Shown: positions 37,631 through 50,063, counted from the first letter of the stretch. The stretch: 64,000 bases of DNA from Thysanoteuthis rhombus (GCA_963457665.1 OY735201.1:25555387-25619386); one strand, 5' to 3'. The notes: generated by a model not told the origin, from the sequence alone. Program-made: numbers and translations.

Positions 37631-37891
37631 TTATTCTTAATTCATATAAAATGACTGGATATTTTCTGGTTGACATCGTATGGTATGAACCTTTAGGAGA
37701 ACGTTTGTGATAGTTTAAAAGCTTTGAAAAACACTTCTAGACTTCTGTTGATTTGGTTGAGAATTCTTGCTTTTTTCAGAGTAATGGTTTGAGGGATAAT
37801 ATCTGGTTAAATGAGGGATGAGATTTCGTCTTAAGTCAAACAATATTGATGTAGCATATATAAATGTATTCTATCGCCAGAGAAAGTATGC

Positions 37892-38182
37892 ATGCATTGT
37901 GTTATTCCCTTCATTGTGTCAGCCCAGCATAAACGATACATTCCCTATATTTTCTGTGCCTCTCTATCCTTGTTCCATGTTTTAACCGTCCTTTTTTTTT
38001 TGCCGATGGACTGCTCCGTTGCCTACTGTGTCATCTTGCTCCTTGGGATAGGATTGGCAACTGCAACTGTAGCCAAGGCCGTTGCACATTGCTGTGCATT
38101 CACCTACATTCCACCAGATAATAGGCAAAATATCAACTTGAAAGACGTGCTTACAGAATATAAAGATACATTTTCTTCTTGA
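37892..38182 (+). CDS. Hypothetical ORF with hydrophobic segments, doubtful
   Basis: Ninety-six codons from ATG to TGA. One segment near residues 19-37 and another near residues 42-62 (VAYCVILLLGIGLATATVAK) could span a membrane. The end (IPPDNRQNINLKDVLTEYKD) is polar. I recognise no family. It lies between two family A copies, and no promoter, splice site or polyadenylation signal is evident. It may be chance. Confidence 0.15.
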   Translation: MHCVIPFIVSAQHKRYIPYIFCASLSLFHVLTVLFFLPMDCSVAYCVILLLGIGLATATVAKAVAHCCAFTYIPPDNRQNINLKDVLTEYKDTFSS

Positions 38183-38261
38183 TTTGCAACAATTTATTCA
38201 TAATAGATATCAAATGTTACAGTAAATTATTTATTCAGTCAGTCAATAGAAAAAGTTTGTG

Positions 38262-38685
38262 GAAACCGGTCTGGTTAGTCATTCAATTCAAACTGCCTCG
38301 TGACCAACGTCTTTCTGCTGCATATTAGGGACATTAATTGAATAACTTGAAAAAGGAGTGATCAATAGATAACTTACCTCACGTTCGTTGGGACTTTGAT
38401 GTAGGCAAACTTTTTTTTTTTTTTCCAAAAAGCATGAATTAACACTGCCGGACATAATCAACAGACCAACAAAGCATTAACTTACATTTATGATTAAACT
38501 GTCCATTCTAGGCATAATGAGTAAGTAGTCAAATTTTCAGCCCTATGGCTACATTGGTGTAGTCTGTACACACAAAACATACAAACATAGTAAGCCAGCC
38601 AGCAGCCAAACTCACTTATAAACTGAAGAAAAAACATTTAAACAGTATTGTTATCAATTTTGGTTGACAGTTTCTGACTATACCC
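38262..38685 (+). repeat. Family A repeat, near complete
   Basis: Plus-strand copy: CCGGTCTGGTTAGTCATTCA, CTCGTGACCAACGTCTTTCT, GAGTGATCAATAGATAACTT, CAGCCCTATGGCTACATTGG, GTAAGCCAGCCAGCAGCC and the terminus TTGGTTGACAGTTTCTGAC near 38660-38680. It carries a poly(T) insertion in the middle. Confidence 0.82.
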
Positions 38686-39480
38686 AGGGCTAGGTATGAA
38701 TTTGAAGCATTCGTTATGAAATACGTGTACTCAAGTTTGAACAATCTAACAAAAAGGAAAAGGGCCATTATTTTTAATGGAAATCAGTTGCGGGGTCGGT
38801 CAACCAATTACGAACTCTCTCATAAAGTGTTTTAGATCGCCTTGCCAATCAGGGTACAGCTTCAAAGTAGCACTCTCTTTCCTTTGGTTGGTTGGTTAGG
38901 AGATGGGGGATATTCAGATTGTTACAGTCAGTTGAGGTTTAGCAGCGGCGAGGTGGTATTTGGGCACTTATTTGACTCCTGGTATCGCCGTTGGATGGGA
39001 GAAGAGGAAGTAAAAGATGGCTGGACAGGATAATCATCATCATCATCGTCTGTATTTCAGAGTAGCTAGAAACAGACTTTCAAGCATCTTATTGGGACGT
39101 CATCAAAAAGGAATTATAGACCATGATTGTTCTCTGAAGTTGCATTGCATTAATGATTTTTAACAGAAATTTGAGACTACATTATCCCTGGAGAAAACTG
39201 GACTTTGTCGCCTTTTTCTCCGCTCATGTGGCAGAAGTTTTCTCACATGAACTCAGATTATCTTCTTTCTGCAGATATATTTCTCCCATACTTTTCATTT
39301 TAGCCTCAGTCAATTATCTTACCTGGAGCTAAACGTCATCCATATATGCACATACTTTTTGGAGAGAGGCTTCTACTGTGTTTTTCATAGATTTATTGAC
39401 ATGTGCAACCGGTTATGGCATATATCTGAATATAAACTGATGATTAATTGGGGAATTTTTCAGGTTAGTTTTAGAATTGA
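38686..39480. other. Unassigned sequence
   Basis: A 63-codon frame at 38842-39033 (SSGEVVFGHLFDSWYRRWMG) is not recognised. Nothing else seen. Confidence 0.4.
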
Positions 39481-39948
39481 TTGCTAATGGTCAGAAATTA
39501 AGGCAATTGTCCATAAACATATAATCATATTCGTCTTTTTTAGACAGAGATAACTCTGGCTCAATTTCTGAGCAATACAGCCACAGCAGTGCACTCCAAG
39601 GTCTGAAGCTATGTTTTTGCTTGACTTGAGACTGAAGCCAAGGATGGTTTTTCGCAGATTTACTCTCTCTTTTCCCCTTATATTTGACTCCTGTGGCAAG
39701 ACTGACAGGGGACTATAGATGTCCAGAGCACTTTATGTGTTATGCAGTGCACCTCACGCCCCAAATGATTTGTTGGTCACAAGATAAGGGGCACTTTTTG
39801 GTTTGGAATCACGGTTTCATTGACTTTCTATCAACCATTAATACAAGACTCAGTCTTCCCTGCTATTTATCAAAAGCTGGAGAATCAAAGATGGAATGAT
39901 GCTTCTCCCTTTGAGCATTTTTCTAAAATAAATTCCTTTTTTTTCATC

Positions 39949-40003
39949 CGGGGTTTGAACTTGCTGATTCCAATCTCTATGCCATTTACCATTTGGCCAC
40001 TGT
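39949..40003 (-). repeat. tRNA-like SINE head
   Basis: On the minus strand it reads TGGCCAAATGGTAAATGGC (box A-like) then AAGTTCAAACCCCGG (box B-like), spaced as in a tRNA. No acceptor stem or intact cloverleaf is evident. The following minus-strand body to about 39485 may be part of the same element; its family is not recognised. Confidence 0.5.
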
Positions 40004-40035
40004 TACGTAAGCATTAGGGACAAAACTATTAAAAC

Positions 40036-40039
<4 letters not shown>

Positions 40040-40084
<45 letters not shown>

Positions 40085-40144
40085 TATATACATATATATA
40101 TATATACATATATATATACATATACGTATATATATATACACACA

Positions 40145-40222
<78 letters not shown>
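40040..40222. repeat. (TA)n(CA)n(TA)n complex array
   Basis: TA, CATA blocks, about 45 bp of CA, then TA. The two TA arms can pair. Confidence 0.95.
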
Positions 40223-40226
<4 letters not shown>

Positions 40227-43187
40227 GAACAAGTGGGGGTTAGAGTGAGAAAAATAGCAGTATGTAAGAATACATTCTGGAAAAGAATTCATTTTCTTAT
40301 ATAGAAATTCTCAGCCCTGGGTGTGTACCTGCTGTTTGTTTCTTCCCAAAGTCGAGACCCCTTTTTTTTTTAACACTGTGACTTTGTTTCTTTCTCATCG
40401 TTTCCACGAAACATCATGCATTATCTTGCCACTCCTGTATCCCACCCTGGAAATGAGTAATGCATACACACCTCTATTCTGATATAAACCACAACTGGAA
40501 AACGATGACAATAGTCAGAAACTTCAATGCACGCTCCCAAGTCATGGAACGTCCTTGACAGAAGCTACAGTGAAATAAGATCATTTCAACTTCGTAGCAT
40601 GTGATCAACATGCCTCATTGTTTGGAGACGTGTTTGCAAGTATTTTGTTGTGGTTTTTTTTTTCTACAAGCGTATCATAATCTTCATTACGTTCCTCCAA
40701 CTGATGGTAGGTCGTGAAAAAGCAGCTGCTGTTTTTGTAGCTGCTTTAATCATGGCTATCCAAAGCCAAGCCGTTCTGGTACATTCCACTGCTTAGAAAT
40801 GAAAACATTCACTGAAATGAAAAGAAATTTATTGAAATGGATAATTGGATGATGAAAAGAATTTTAATTTTTCTTCAAGAACACAGACACTTCGAAAAAA
40901 ATATATCAATGTTTTATCTGCTCCCTTTAGAAATAAATCTGCATATTTTAGTTATATCGATTCATTGCTAACTCCATGTTCCATGTTCTGTGTTACTTTT
41001 CTTTCATGAATATTATTTCCTACAAAAGTTTATTCGGAGATTTTTTTAAAGATTTTATCTGTTTTCGAATGAAACTATGATACGATGGGTGATAAGTGTT
41101 ATTTCTGATTCATTTTTCAAAAAGTGCAAAAAAATGTCAATTATATTTTTTAAACTTCGACAAGATGGTGATAATCAAAAATCTACATATCTTCCAAAAG
41201 ACAACGGGCAAATTTTCAAATTTTCAATCACACTAAGAAAAGAAGAATCGATTTACATATGAATATCACTGCTCTGGCCACAAAAGCAAGCGGATTATAG
41301 CTATTTTTCTGTACTTGTTACACACAAAAATTAAGAAAAACACTTCCTACGTAGGAGCACACATTGCACTGCACGATATAATAGATTAAGCAGCCAACTT
41401 TGTTCGAATATTTCAGTTCAAAATCCCTATGAAATCACTTTCCAATCATTCCCCCAACACCAAGTGTGCAATTGTTTGTGTAAATATTTCCTATAGCTAC
41501 TAAAGTGCTCGAGAAGCGGTGAATTTAATGGACAGCTATTATTATATTCTAAACGCGTCCTTATATTGTATAATGTCTCTGCTAAAATGAAAACATGGGT
41601 ATTGATTTATATTTTTCCTACCATCTCGATTCACTTTGATGCATCACTATGCATGTAAGCATAGCATTGCCCAAAGATTTGGCCCATTTGCTTAATAAAT
41701 CCTTCTCGTGATTTAACCGTTTACTTAACTATTGGAGAAAAAAAATCCTACGGCAAACACTTTATTAATATTGCTAACGCATTAAACATCCATACAAAAT
41801 AATTCCACGTACTGAATAAACACATATTTTCTTGAAAGTGCATTATTAACACTATATTGTACAGCTTTGATTCGTAATGAAAAGAAATAAAGTCATGGCG
41901 TCATAATTCTGCTGTCCTTTCAACTGGGAGTATTACGCTTAGCGTTTTCTCCTATCATCAAGATAAAGACTATAAATACGTCTGATTTTATCACTAATTT
42001 TATTATACCTTTAAACAAATTTAAAAAATTCGACAAGCCGATAAAACAATATGGCGAGCAAATTGTAAAAATACGGCAAGCAAATTCAGAAATACGACAA
42101 ACCAATAAGATAAAATATTCTGAGGAAATTAAGATAAATGATAAGTAAATAGAAACACATGCAAACTAAACCAATGTACAAGAGTGATTACTTACCTGTA
42201 GTTACTGTTACAGTCCATAAAAATATCAATTTTTATTTTAAATTAGTGGAAACTCGTCTTCTGATATCTCGAAAGATAATCATTCATCTATTCTAATTTA
42301 GTTTCAGTTTAGATCTCCGATTTATCACTTCTTTAGATTTACTGAATTATCCTTTCGATGCCAGCCATTACGAATTTAATAGTCTAAGCTACAGCATGAA
42401 GTAGAGAAGAGTCCGGAGCAGCGGGTTGCAGACTTACTTACGAAATTCATATACGTTTTTGAAGAATCACAAAACTCATAATTGTATTTTTACGGAAAAC
42501 CCTGACCAATTTTGTGGAGACTTTAAATGAAATAACATTTTTCTTGAGAGAGAATTTATTCATGTAAAAGTGTATAATAAATGAAACATTAAAACCAAGA
42601 AAAACAACTCTTTTCTTTATTGTTGGAACCCCAGATTGTTTTCGTGGAACCCACATTGGGAAACTGGCTCTTATGAAAATCAAACAATGCAAGATCAGCC
42701 TCAATTGACGTGAAATATTGCCTTGTGACATTTGCTGGCGATGATGAAAACTGCCAAGCAGCTGCTTCATCCAATTAATGTGGTCAAAACATTGGTAGGC
42801 GTTGGGTTGTCAAAGCCTCAGATTTTTCGAAAATGAAGGTACATTGAAATGTGAGACCAAGTGTCCAGAAGATTCAGCCATACCATAAAGAGTTTCTAAT
42901 AAGCATTTTGGAGTAAAACTGCCAGTCTACTTTAAAATATTCATCAGATAGATTGCTTTAACGCCCTGACCCAAACAACGCCATAAATATGTCAATGAGC
43001 GACATTTTGATGGAGTTTGTCTCGCAATAAAGAAATTCACTGGAGTTCCCGTTGGTGCTAATATACCTACAAATAAGAGAAAGAAGATCGAATTCCCTGA
43101 TTATTAACTGTGACTGAAAGGCATGAATCAGGTTCACTTGAAAGTTTGCGACAGGGATCATCCCCTTCTATTGGTACTATTGGTACA
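40223..43187. other. Unassigned AT-rich sequence
   Basis: Almost 3 kb with no recognised repeat family. A minus-strand frame near 42589-42774 begins MDEAAAWQF but cannot be tied to a transposase. Confidence 0.45.
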
Positions 43188-43510
43188 GCTCTACCTTTTC
43201 GATTATAATAATCGTGTCTATGTCTTCAATATGTACATGGCATTTGTTGAAATTCATGTGGATACCAAAGTTTGAAAAATGAGACCATGTATATACCTAG
43301 GACAACCAATCTCCTTGAAATCCTCAAAAGGGGAAGGAATCAAGCGAGTTATCTCTTGGCAAACTGTTAGTTAGATAAAGCCTCCCAAGAACAAGGACAT
43401 CCTATAAGTCCTGAAAAGAAATGTATACAACCAATGCTTTCTCCCGATAGTAACATACAGAGATAAAACATGCAACTTAATGAAATAGGCCCTGTAACGC
43501 CCACAGTAGA
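43188..43510 (+). mobile_element. RTE copy 5, small relic with inverted 5' piece
   Basis: 43188-43283 is antisense to the plus strand and matches the MNFSKTRIM region of copy 1 (GAAATTCATGTGGATACC here, GAAGTTCATGTGTAGGCC there). 43287-43510 is plus-sense and matches DHYIYLGQRIS onward (ATATACCTAGGACAACCAAT). The two pieces abut at about 43285 and, in element order, follow each other with only a short gap. The usual 3' end and tail are not seen. The reading is by eye; the 96-bp inverted piece is the weaker part. Confidence 0.68.
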
Positions 43511-44084
43511 GAACTCTGGTTGTTTTTTTGAGAGTTAGCGCTTACAGACCCCAAAAATATGATGGTAGTATGTTAGGCTAAGGCTTCGGGAGTGCAGGCA
43601 ATGTAAGGAAGAGTAAGACGGTGTACATTGTCCTTACGTAGATTCACAGCTAAACAGACTCTGACACTTTCTGCGTCTTTGTGAAAGCAAAGGAGTGGTG
43701 TAAAGCAAACTTTAGGAAAGCAGATGATTAGTTTTGAATATATTAGCGTGTTTGATTGTCTTAACGCAATAGAAATTACCTAAACAGCGATGCAGCCCGA
43801 CCAAATGTGAGAAAAAATATCTTTTCAAGGATTTTAGAGGAGAGTTCTACTAACAATGAGACGATAAAGCCAAAATGAATCGTACTTTCAGCCCATACAC
43901 ATATCTTTGTATTTATAGTTTTGTTTTATTCTTCAAGAGGTGTAAATTGAAGGAAATAACAGTTCTGGGGATCTAAAGTATAAACGGATAGACAACTTCT
44001 AGCTCTTTTTAGGTGTCGAAATCAAAGAGAGGTTTTCCTTTATCCTAAGAAGTCAACGATGAATAAATGCTCCCTAATTCAAAC

Positions 44085-44305
44085 GGTCAGAAGTGAATGG
44101 ATACTTTTCTCACCCTTTGAGAGGTAGAATTTGAGGGAGACTTTCCCCGCTGGGTAAAGTGGCAAAAGACTTTTCCCATTTAAGGTGACAAAAGTGAAGG
44201 GGAACTTTCGCTACCCCTACCCTCAAAATGTCAAAATGGACAAGAGACTTCATCCTCTTTCCACGGGATGAAAAGTGACAGAAACTTCGTCCTAAATTAA
44301 AATTA
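44085..44305 (+). repeat. Degenerate minisatellite, unit about 35-45 bp
   Basis: Units of the form AAAAGTGAAGGGGAACTTTCGC plus a CCCTACCCT-like end recur with changes: GGTCAGAAGTGAATGGATAC, GGTAGAATTTGAGGGAGACT, GTGGCAAAAGACTTTTCCC, GGTGACAAAAGTGAAGGGGA, ATGTCAAAATGGACAAGAGA and AAAAGTGACAGAAACTTCGT. No ORF. By-eye reading. Confidence 0.55.
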
Positions 44306-44381
44306 AATTGTGAAGTTTCGAGTTGTTTAGGGTAACAAAAACTGGGCCACTACTCTCCGTTCGATGTTGACAGATAAATAC

Positions 44382-44399
44382 TCACACACACACACAAAC

Positions 44400-44475
<76 letters not shown>
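44382..44475. repeat. (CA)n(TA)n microsatellite
   Basis: Short CA run and about 70 bp of TA. Confidence 0.96.
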
Positions 44476-44478
<3 letters not shown>

Positions 44479-45762
44479 CCAAATGTCTGCCTCACTGCAT
44501 TAGTTAGATGAAGAAATATCATGTTTCTTTTTATCTAATTTTTTGCCTTAAACTTTTGTAAAATATCCTATACATATGCGTATGAATCTATACTTTGTAA
44601 ACATCAACGTCTCGTCTTTGTTTTAGAAATAATTTTGAATGAGTCTGATATAAAAACAAAACCTACTTCTCGACTCAATTCAATCAAATTTTAATAATTT
44701 ACAAATAAGCCTAATTGAATGTATCTAAAACATTTCAAGAACTCTAACCAAAAACTAAGGTATCTTAGCCTAAAGCAGCTACCACTACTGTCAATATGTC
44801 CTTAAATTATAATTATGACAATTTATCTGAAACAATAGAAGGGTGAGGGTAATGATTATAAACCGGCAATCAGACCTGTTCATGTCTTTATTCAAGTATT
44901 TGGAGTAGAGTTAAGGAATATGACAGCGAACAATTTGTATAAACGTTGATTATTCTCCATGGTTTGAGTTATGAGCTACGTGAACTCAATTTTTCTACCG
45001 ATTGTTAAGGGATTTCAACAGTGCTGAACTAATATTACTGTACCAGTTGATTTCCGATGTGATTGAGGATGTGTTTTTCGATTCCTATAAGATGATCTCT
45101 TAAAAACAATTTGTAATAAATTAATTCTGGCCGAAGAGTCTGTTGTTTCACACATACTCATAGCGGGCACAAATGATCAAAATAGCGTATAAGTGAATAC
45201 AGAGATCCTGATCAATGGTTGCTGTCTTTGTTCGAGAGGACTTGAGACAAAGACTTATACGAACAAACTGACCAGTCCATTGTCTACATCGACGATAGTA
45301 AAGCATTCGGTAGACAGAATCGTCAAAATTTTAAAAAGTCACAGAATTACTTTATCACATCCTTTGCAGGAATATATGTGATAATGAGAGAAATCTACCC
45401 GAGACATATAGAGAATGTCAGGTTGTCATGACATAATTCTATTTCTGAATTTACTGCACTGCTGACATATCAATCTTGAGACACAATGGAAATGTGGGAG
45501 CTGATCAGATTGGACGTTATCTTTTGTCGCATTCAGAGAGCGAAGCTGGAAACAAGCATAAGGAAGTTATCAATTTCTACCCACTTCCTATTTTGCTAAT
45601 TGCGAATTTTGAAACAATACTGCGAATCACTTCTTCCGTCGTGGGAATATCACATGCGCGGAAAGAACAAATATGGCAACAAGCGGTAGTCTAGGAAGAG
45701 AAATAGTGAATCTGAGATAAGTGACAGCTAACAATAACAACAAAATCAACGAATAACTCAAC
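44476..45762. other. Unassigned AT-rich sequence
   Basis: Short frames only; no feature recognised. Confidence 0.5.
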
Positions 45763-45763
45763 G

Positions 45764-45827
<64 letters not shown>

Positions 45828-45853
45828 GAAGAAGAAGAAGAAGAAGAAGAAGA
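45763..45853. repeat. (AAT)n(AAG)n array
   Basis: About 21 AAT units then about 9 AAG units, directly before a family A copy. Confidence 0.95.
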
Positions 45854-45854
45854 A

Positions 45855-46280
45855 CTATTGCTCCGGTTGATTACTCAACAGAAACCGTCCCTCTATCAAA
45901 GTCTCCTGGCAGCATGCCCTATTTGGAAGAATCAATTGTAGAATGGGAAAAAAATGATCATGAATAAGTTACTTCTTTCATCTCCTGTTAAATCACTCAT
46001 AAGTTAGAATTTTCTAAAAAAAAACAAATGCAAATGCTGCCAAACATAGACAAAGAGGCTAATTTAGCATTGTCAATAAAACTGCAAAGTAAAATTTATT
46101 TTGGACGTGAATTAAGAAGACAAAACCAAAGGATTTTTTTTTCTAAAAATGATAATGAATAAATGTTTAAATTTACATTCCCTACTCAATTGGTGCGGAT
46201 GGATAGATTGCCAGCCAGACACACAAAAAGTGAAGAAGCTTATTTTCACAATTTTGTTTACAGATTCTAACAATGCTAAA
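45855..46280 (+). repeat. Family A repeat
   Basis: Plus-strand copy just after an (AAT)n(AAG)n array: CCGGTTGATTACTCAACAGA, AACCGTCCCTCTATCAAAGT, TGGCAGCATGCCCTATTTGG, ATAAGTTACTTCTTTCATCT, TCAATTGGTGCGGATGGATA and TTGCCAGCCAGACAC. The terminal motif is not clear. Confidence 0.72.
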
Positions 46281-46864
46281 TATTTCACGACATTAACATC
46301 GAAAGAAAGACGAAGTTTTGATCAATCTTATGACATGATGTAAAATACTATCCCATTCTCCAGTATATCAACTCAAGAAAATTGTGTCTTTTCGGTTTTC
46401 AGAATATTATGCATGCGAAAATGAAAAGACAAAAAAAGATCAAAGATTTGGAGAAAACAATTTAGTTCCAGTTTATTATCCATCAGTCAACCGAAAAAAA
46501 AGACAAAAAAAAACAAAAAACATTCAGATGTATCTCATCGTCTTTTCAAAAATTAGCTGTAGCTGGTATGGATAGAAAGAACAATTTGAAAGGAATCATT
46601 GCCAAAAGATTGAGAGAAAGACTATGAGTCATGTTACATGTCCATCAGTTACGGCCATTTGAACAGAATCTACGCATAAGACAACGCGTGCCTCCACGTC
46701 GGGACTGCTGGTGAATAACCTTTTGTCTAAAATAAAATGACTGAACCCTTATTCTTGTTTCATATTTCATTTATGGCAACCACTCCCCCTTTTCCTTTAC
46801 CTCTCTGTCCTACACTTTCCACAGCCTCTGCACCTGACTTCCACCCGATTATGAATATGCTTCA
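46281..46864. other. Unassigned sequence
   Basis: A-rich near 46420-46520. Nothing recognised before the RTE copy 2 tail. Confidence 0.45.
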
Positions 46865-48098
46865 TGTCATCATTATCAGTCTTTTAACGTCCGTCGTTGG
46901 ACATAGACCTTCCCCAGGATCCTCCACATTTCTCTATCATGGGCATTGCAGAGCCAGTATTTTCAGACTTTGTCTAAATTATCTCTCCTTGTTTTTTGTC
47001 GGCCACAGTTTGGCACGTAGTGGCTGGGTATCCATGTTATGAGTTGTGATATCCATTGGTTGACTTTCATTCTTACAATATAACCAGCCCATTGCCATTT
47101 GAGTTTTTTAATGGATTCTTTGCTGTCTGTGACCCCCTGTTTTCTTTCTGATATATTGTGCTGTCTTGTGATCTCTCCATGTGAGGTTGACTATGATTCT
47201 CTCATGCTCATGTTGCATGCTTCTCAGTTTGTAGGTTTGTCTCGTGGTTAGGTTCCGTGTTTCATTAAGTGACTATCGGGAGGATACATCGGTTGCATAC
47301 TCTCCTTTGAAAGATTATTGGGATCGAAAGCTTGCCATCGTACAGCCATCATAATACTTCTGCATAGAAAAGGAACCCAAAAGACCTCAACAACTACTGG
47401 CCTATAAGCCTACTCAACAGCATCTATAAACCGTTCACAAAATTCATCACCAACCGGATCACTAAAACCCAAGATGAAAACCAACCACAGGAACAGGCTG
47501 GATTTTGAAGAACCTACTCGACGATGGACCATCTCCATTCAATGAATCAGCTCAAGAAGAAAGCAGTAGAATACAAAATGTCACTCGTTGTAGCATTTAT
47601 AGACTTCAAGAAAGCATTCAACTCTGTAGTTATGAAAAAATCATTCTGCAAAGTGTAGACCCTGTATTCGTCAAAGTACTGCAGCATATATACAATCACA
47701 GCAACTCCTTTATTAGGCTATATAAAGACTCTGAACCCTTCCAAGGTTGGGTGATACCAGCTTACTTAAACTCTTCCCAGCCTGCCTAGAGATGATCTTC
47801 TATAACCTGGATTGGGAAAATAGAGGAAACAAATAGATGGCGAATATCTGAGCAACCTCAGATTTGCAGATGACATCGTACTTTTTGCAGAGAACCAATA
47901 CAACCTTCAACTAATGCTAGATGAACTAAACGAATAAAGCAAAAGAGTTGGCCAACACATGAACTTCAGTAAAAAACATAAGTCATGTGCAACAATCACA
48001 TCAAGAATAAGGACATAACTGTCAAAATCGAAGATGCAAAACTGGGAAAAATAGTTCACTACATCTACTCAGGACAGCGAATCTGTATGCTTCATGTG
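46865..48098 (-). mobile_element. RTE copy 2, 5'-inverted (twin-priming structure)
   Basis: The 3' segment (46865-47341) is minus-sense and starts with a short ATCATTATC tail followed by the same terminus as copy 1. The middle RT segment (47347-48098) is plus-sense, from the KKG..KDLNNY region to YSGQRIC. The plus part includes a readable match DPVFVKVLQHIYNHSNSFIR, and AFNS and FADDIVLFAE in other frames. In copy 1 terms the inverted piece covers about 18810 to 18040 and the 3' piece about 18001 to 17500, so the breakpoints nearly meet. It has many stops and small deletions. Confidence 0.85.
47505..47789 (+). pseudogene. RTE copy 2 RT fragment (inverted segment)
   Basis: A short plus-strand open stretch. 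Its second half reads DPVFVKVLQHIYNHSNSFIR then LYKDSEPFQ, aligning to the DPVYVEVLKHIYNHGRSFIR region of copy 1 on the other strand. Its first half is out of the RT frame. It is a relic and not a gene; the catalytic FADD segment lies downstream in another frame, near 47855-47890. Confidence 0.8.
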
Positions 48099-48606
48099 TA
48101 ACTTCCAAAATTAGATGTCTCTCTTTGCTCTTTGCCTAATTAGATCTACCTATTTGATTATAGAAATCATATCGAACTTATAGTAAGCTGTCTGGCACCC
48201 ATCCCAGCCAACTAAGGTTTATTCATCCCCCTATATCAGAGCCCGAAACCCCGTTACTCAACGATTGATCAATTCAATCTTGACGTAGCCGAAGTCCGAA
48301 TCCCTCACTCAAACCTGAACATTTATTTACATCAATGGATACGGGTACTTTATTTCTCTGCTCTATACCAAATGTCCTGTACTATAAACTTGTCAAAAAG
48401 TGACTTCGCCAGTGGCTATAAGGGTAGTGTATTCGTCCGATTACCTGCTCAAAGAAAAACCTCAATTTTGATGTAGGTTTTTTAAGTTGCATACGCTCTT
48501 CCGAATAACGGCGCTACATATTTTCTTTTTTCAGATGCAAATGGAACTGTATATACGTTTCTATCTCATTTTGTGTTTAAATTTAAATCCAACAAACCTT
48601 CCACTA

Positions 48607-48607
<1 letters not shown>
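48099..48607. other. Unassigned sequence after RTE copy 2
   Basis: No feature recognised. Confidence 0.45.

Positions 48608-48691
<84 letters not shown>
48608..48691. repeat. (CT)n(TA)n microsatellite
   Basis: CT run passing into TA run. Confidence 0.97.
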
Positions 48692-48694
<3 letters not shown>

Positions 48695-49358
48695 TGCACG
48701 TGTATAATTGTTTTTCCAAAGAGAAGAGTGTGATTTACTGGGAAAAACACACAATGAATCTTTAAAGACATCTACAATTTCTTATCAGGATTTAAATTGT
48801 ATTCAGGAAATCATGAAAGTAGAAAAATGTACCAATAAGAAACAAATTCACATAAACAATGCAGTTAAACAATTTATATTGATTTTAATTACAATTGAAT
48901 GCTTGGCACGTGCTGATGCTTATAGATACGTATAAATCTACCTAGTGTTAAATACATGTTTCAAAACTGGACTTCGAATTGAGTATGTGATTAATTTATT
49001 TTACGACGAGAGTTTCATGAATTTGAATACTATTTCTACATTTATTGTTGTGTAGTATACACGTGTTGTCTACAGTTATCTAGCGTTTACAAGTAAAAAA
49101 AATATTAATACCTTACATTCTATGTGCATTAATATGAAAACAAATTGCACTCTAAACAGAAAAATGGCAAATTGCCCAACGGGATATGGCAGGAGTTTGC
49201 ATGGCCAACATACGAATTTGATGTTTGTGCATCATAAGAGACACAGTCCCCCAAAGGGTAAGAAAATTTGCAAATGATAAATGTATTGTTTAATGGGGCA
49301 AGCATTATTAGTAATGATATTAATGATATTGATAATATATTTTCAATTTTTTGGTACA

Positions 49359-49360
<2 letters not shown>

Positions 49361-49443
<83 letters not shown>

Positions 49444-49475
49444 GATAATACGCAGAGAGGGAAAGATATAGACAC

Positions 49476-49534
<59 letters not shown>
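49361..49534. repeat. (CT)n(TA)n and (CA)n(TA)n pair
   Basis: CT/TA array at 49361-49440, a 30-bp gap, then CA/TA array at 49472-49534. Confidence 0.96.
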
Positions 49535-49679
49535 GCATCTATGTATGATTACACGCCTTGATAAGTGTATACAATGCTAATGTTGTGGAACTCTACATAC
49601 AATATCAACACAATTATCTATCGGGCACATTAACTCATAAAAACAGGATCCTATCTTCTTTGATATAAATAAAAGTGAT

Positions 49680-49900
49680 AATGCATTAGCGCCCATTATC
49701 GTAATCAATTAAATGATCAAGCCTATCTTTGGTCTCCCAGGAATTACATAATTAATGTAATGTCAGAAAACACGTGGGGCCGGGTTGCGTCATTAGCAGG
49801 CAGTAATTAGGACAGTTGCCATGCCGACAAAATTAGAATGGATGGCAAAGGAATCAAGATAGGGTTCAGTTATTCCTGGACCCATCGCAAACATTGCCTC
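49680..49900. promoter_or_regulatory. Candidate conserved non-coding element rich in homeodomain-type sites
   Basis: This block has no simple repeat although microsatellites crowd both sides. It holds CGTAATCAATTAAATGATC, the dyad ATTACATAATTAATGTAAT (7-bp arms, 49743-49761), GGCAGTAATTAGGACAG and CAAAATTAGAATGGATGGC. TAATTA/TAATCA-type cores are typical homeodomain targets. That it is a conserved enhancer is inference; no conservation data are available here. Confidence 0.3.
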
Positions 49901-49974
49901 TGATCGACTGATATGAGTGGGAGAAATATCAAACAAAATCGGATAAAAAATGAATAATGAGATAGAGAACATTG

Positions 49975-49979
<5 letters not shown>

Positions 49980-50060
<81 letters not shown>
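49980..50060. repeat. (TA)n microsatellite
   Basis: Pure TA of about 80 bp. Confidence 0.97.

Positions 50061-50063
<3 letters not shown>

Noticed and set aside
39484..39899. Overlapping opposed frames near 39.5-39.9 kb as a small gene
   Set aside because: Next to a tRNA-like SINE head and without domain or splice evidence; more likely the SINE body.
42447..42774. A possible transposase fragment (MDEAAAWQF, later STKTIWGS)
   Set aside because: The start recalls pogo-like DDE proteins, but the following residues do not keep the expected pattern; support is too thin.
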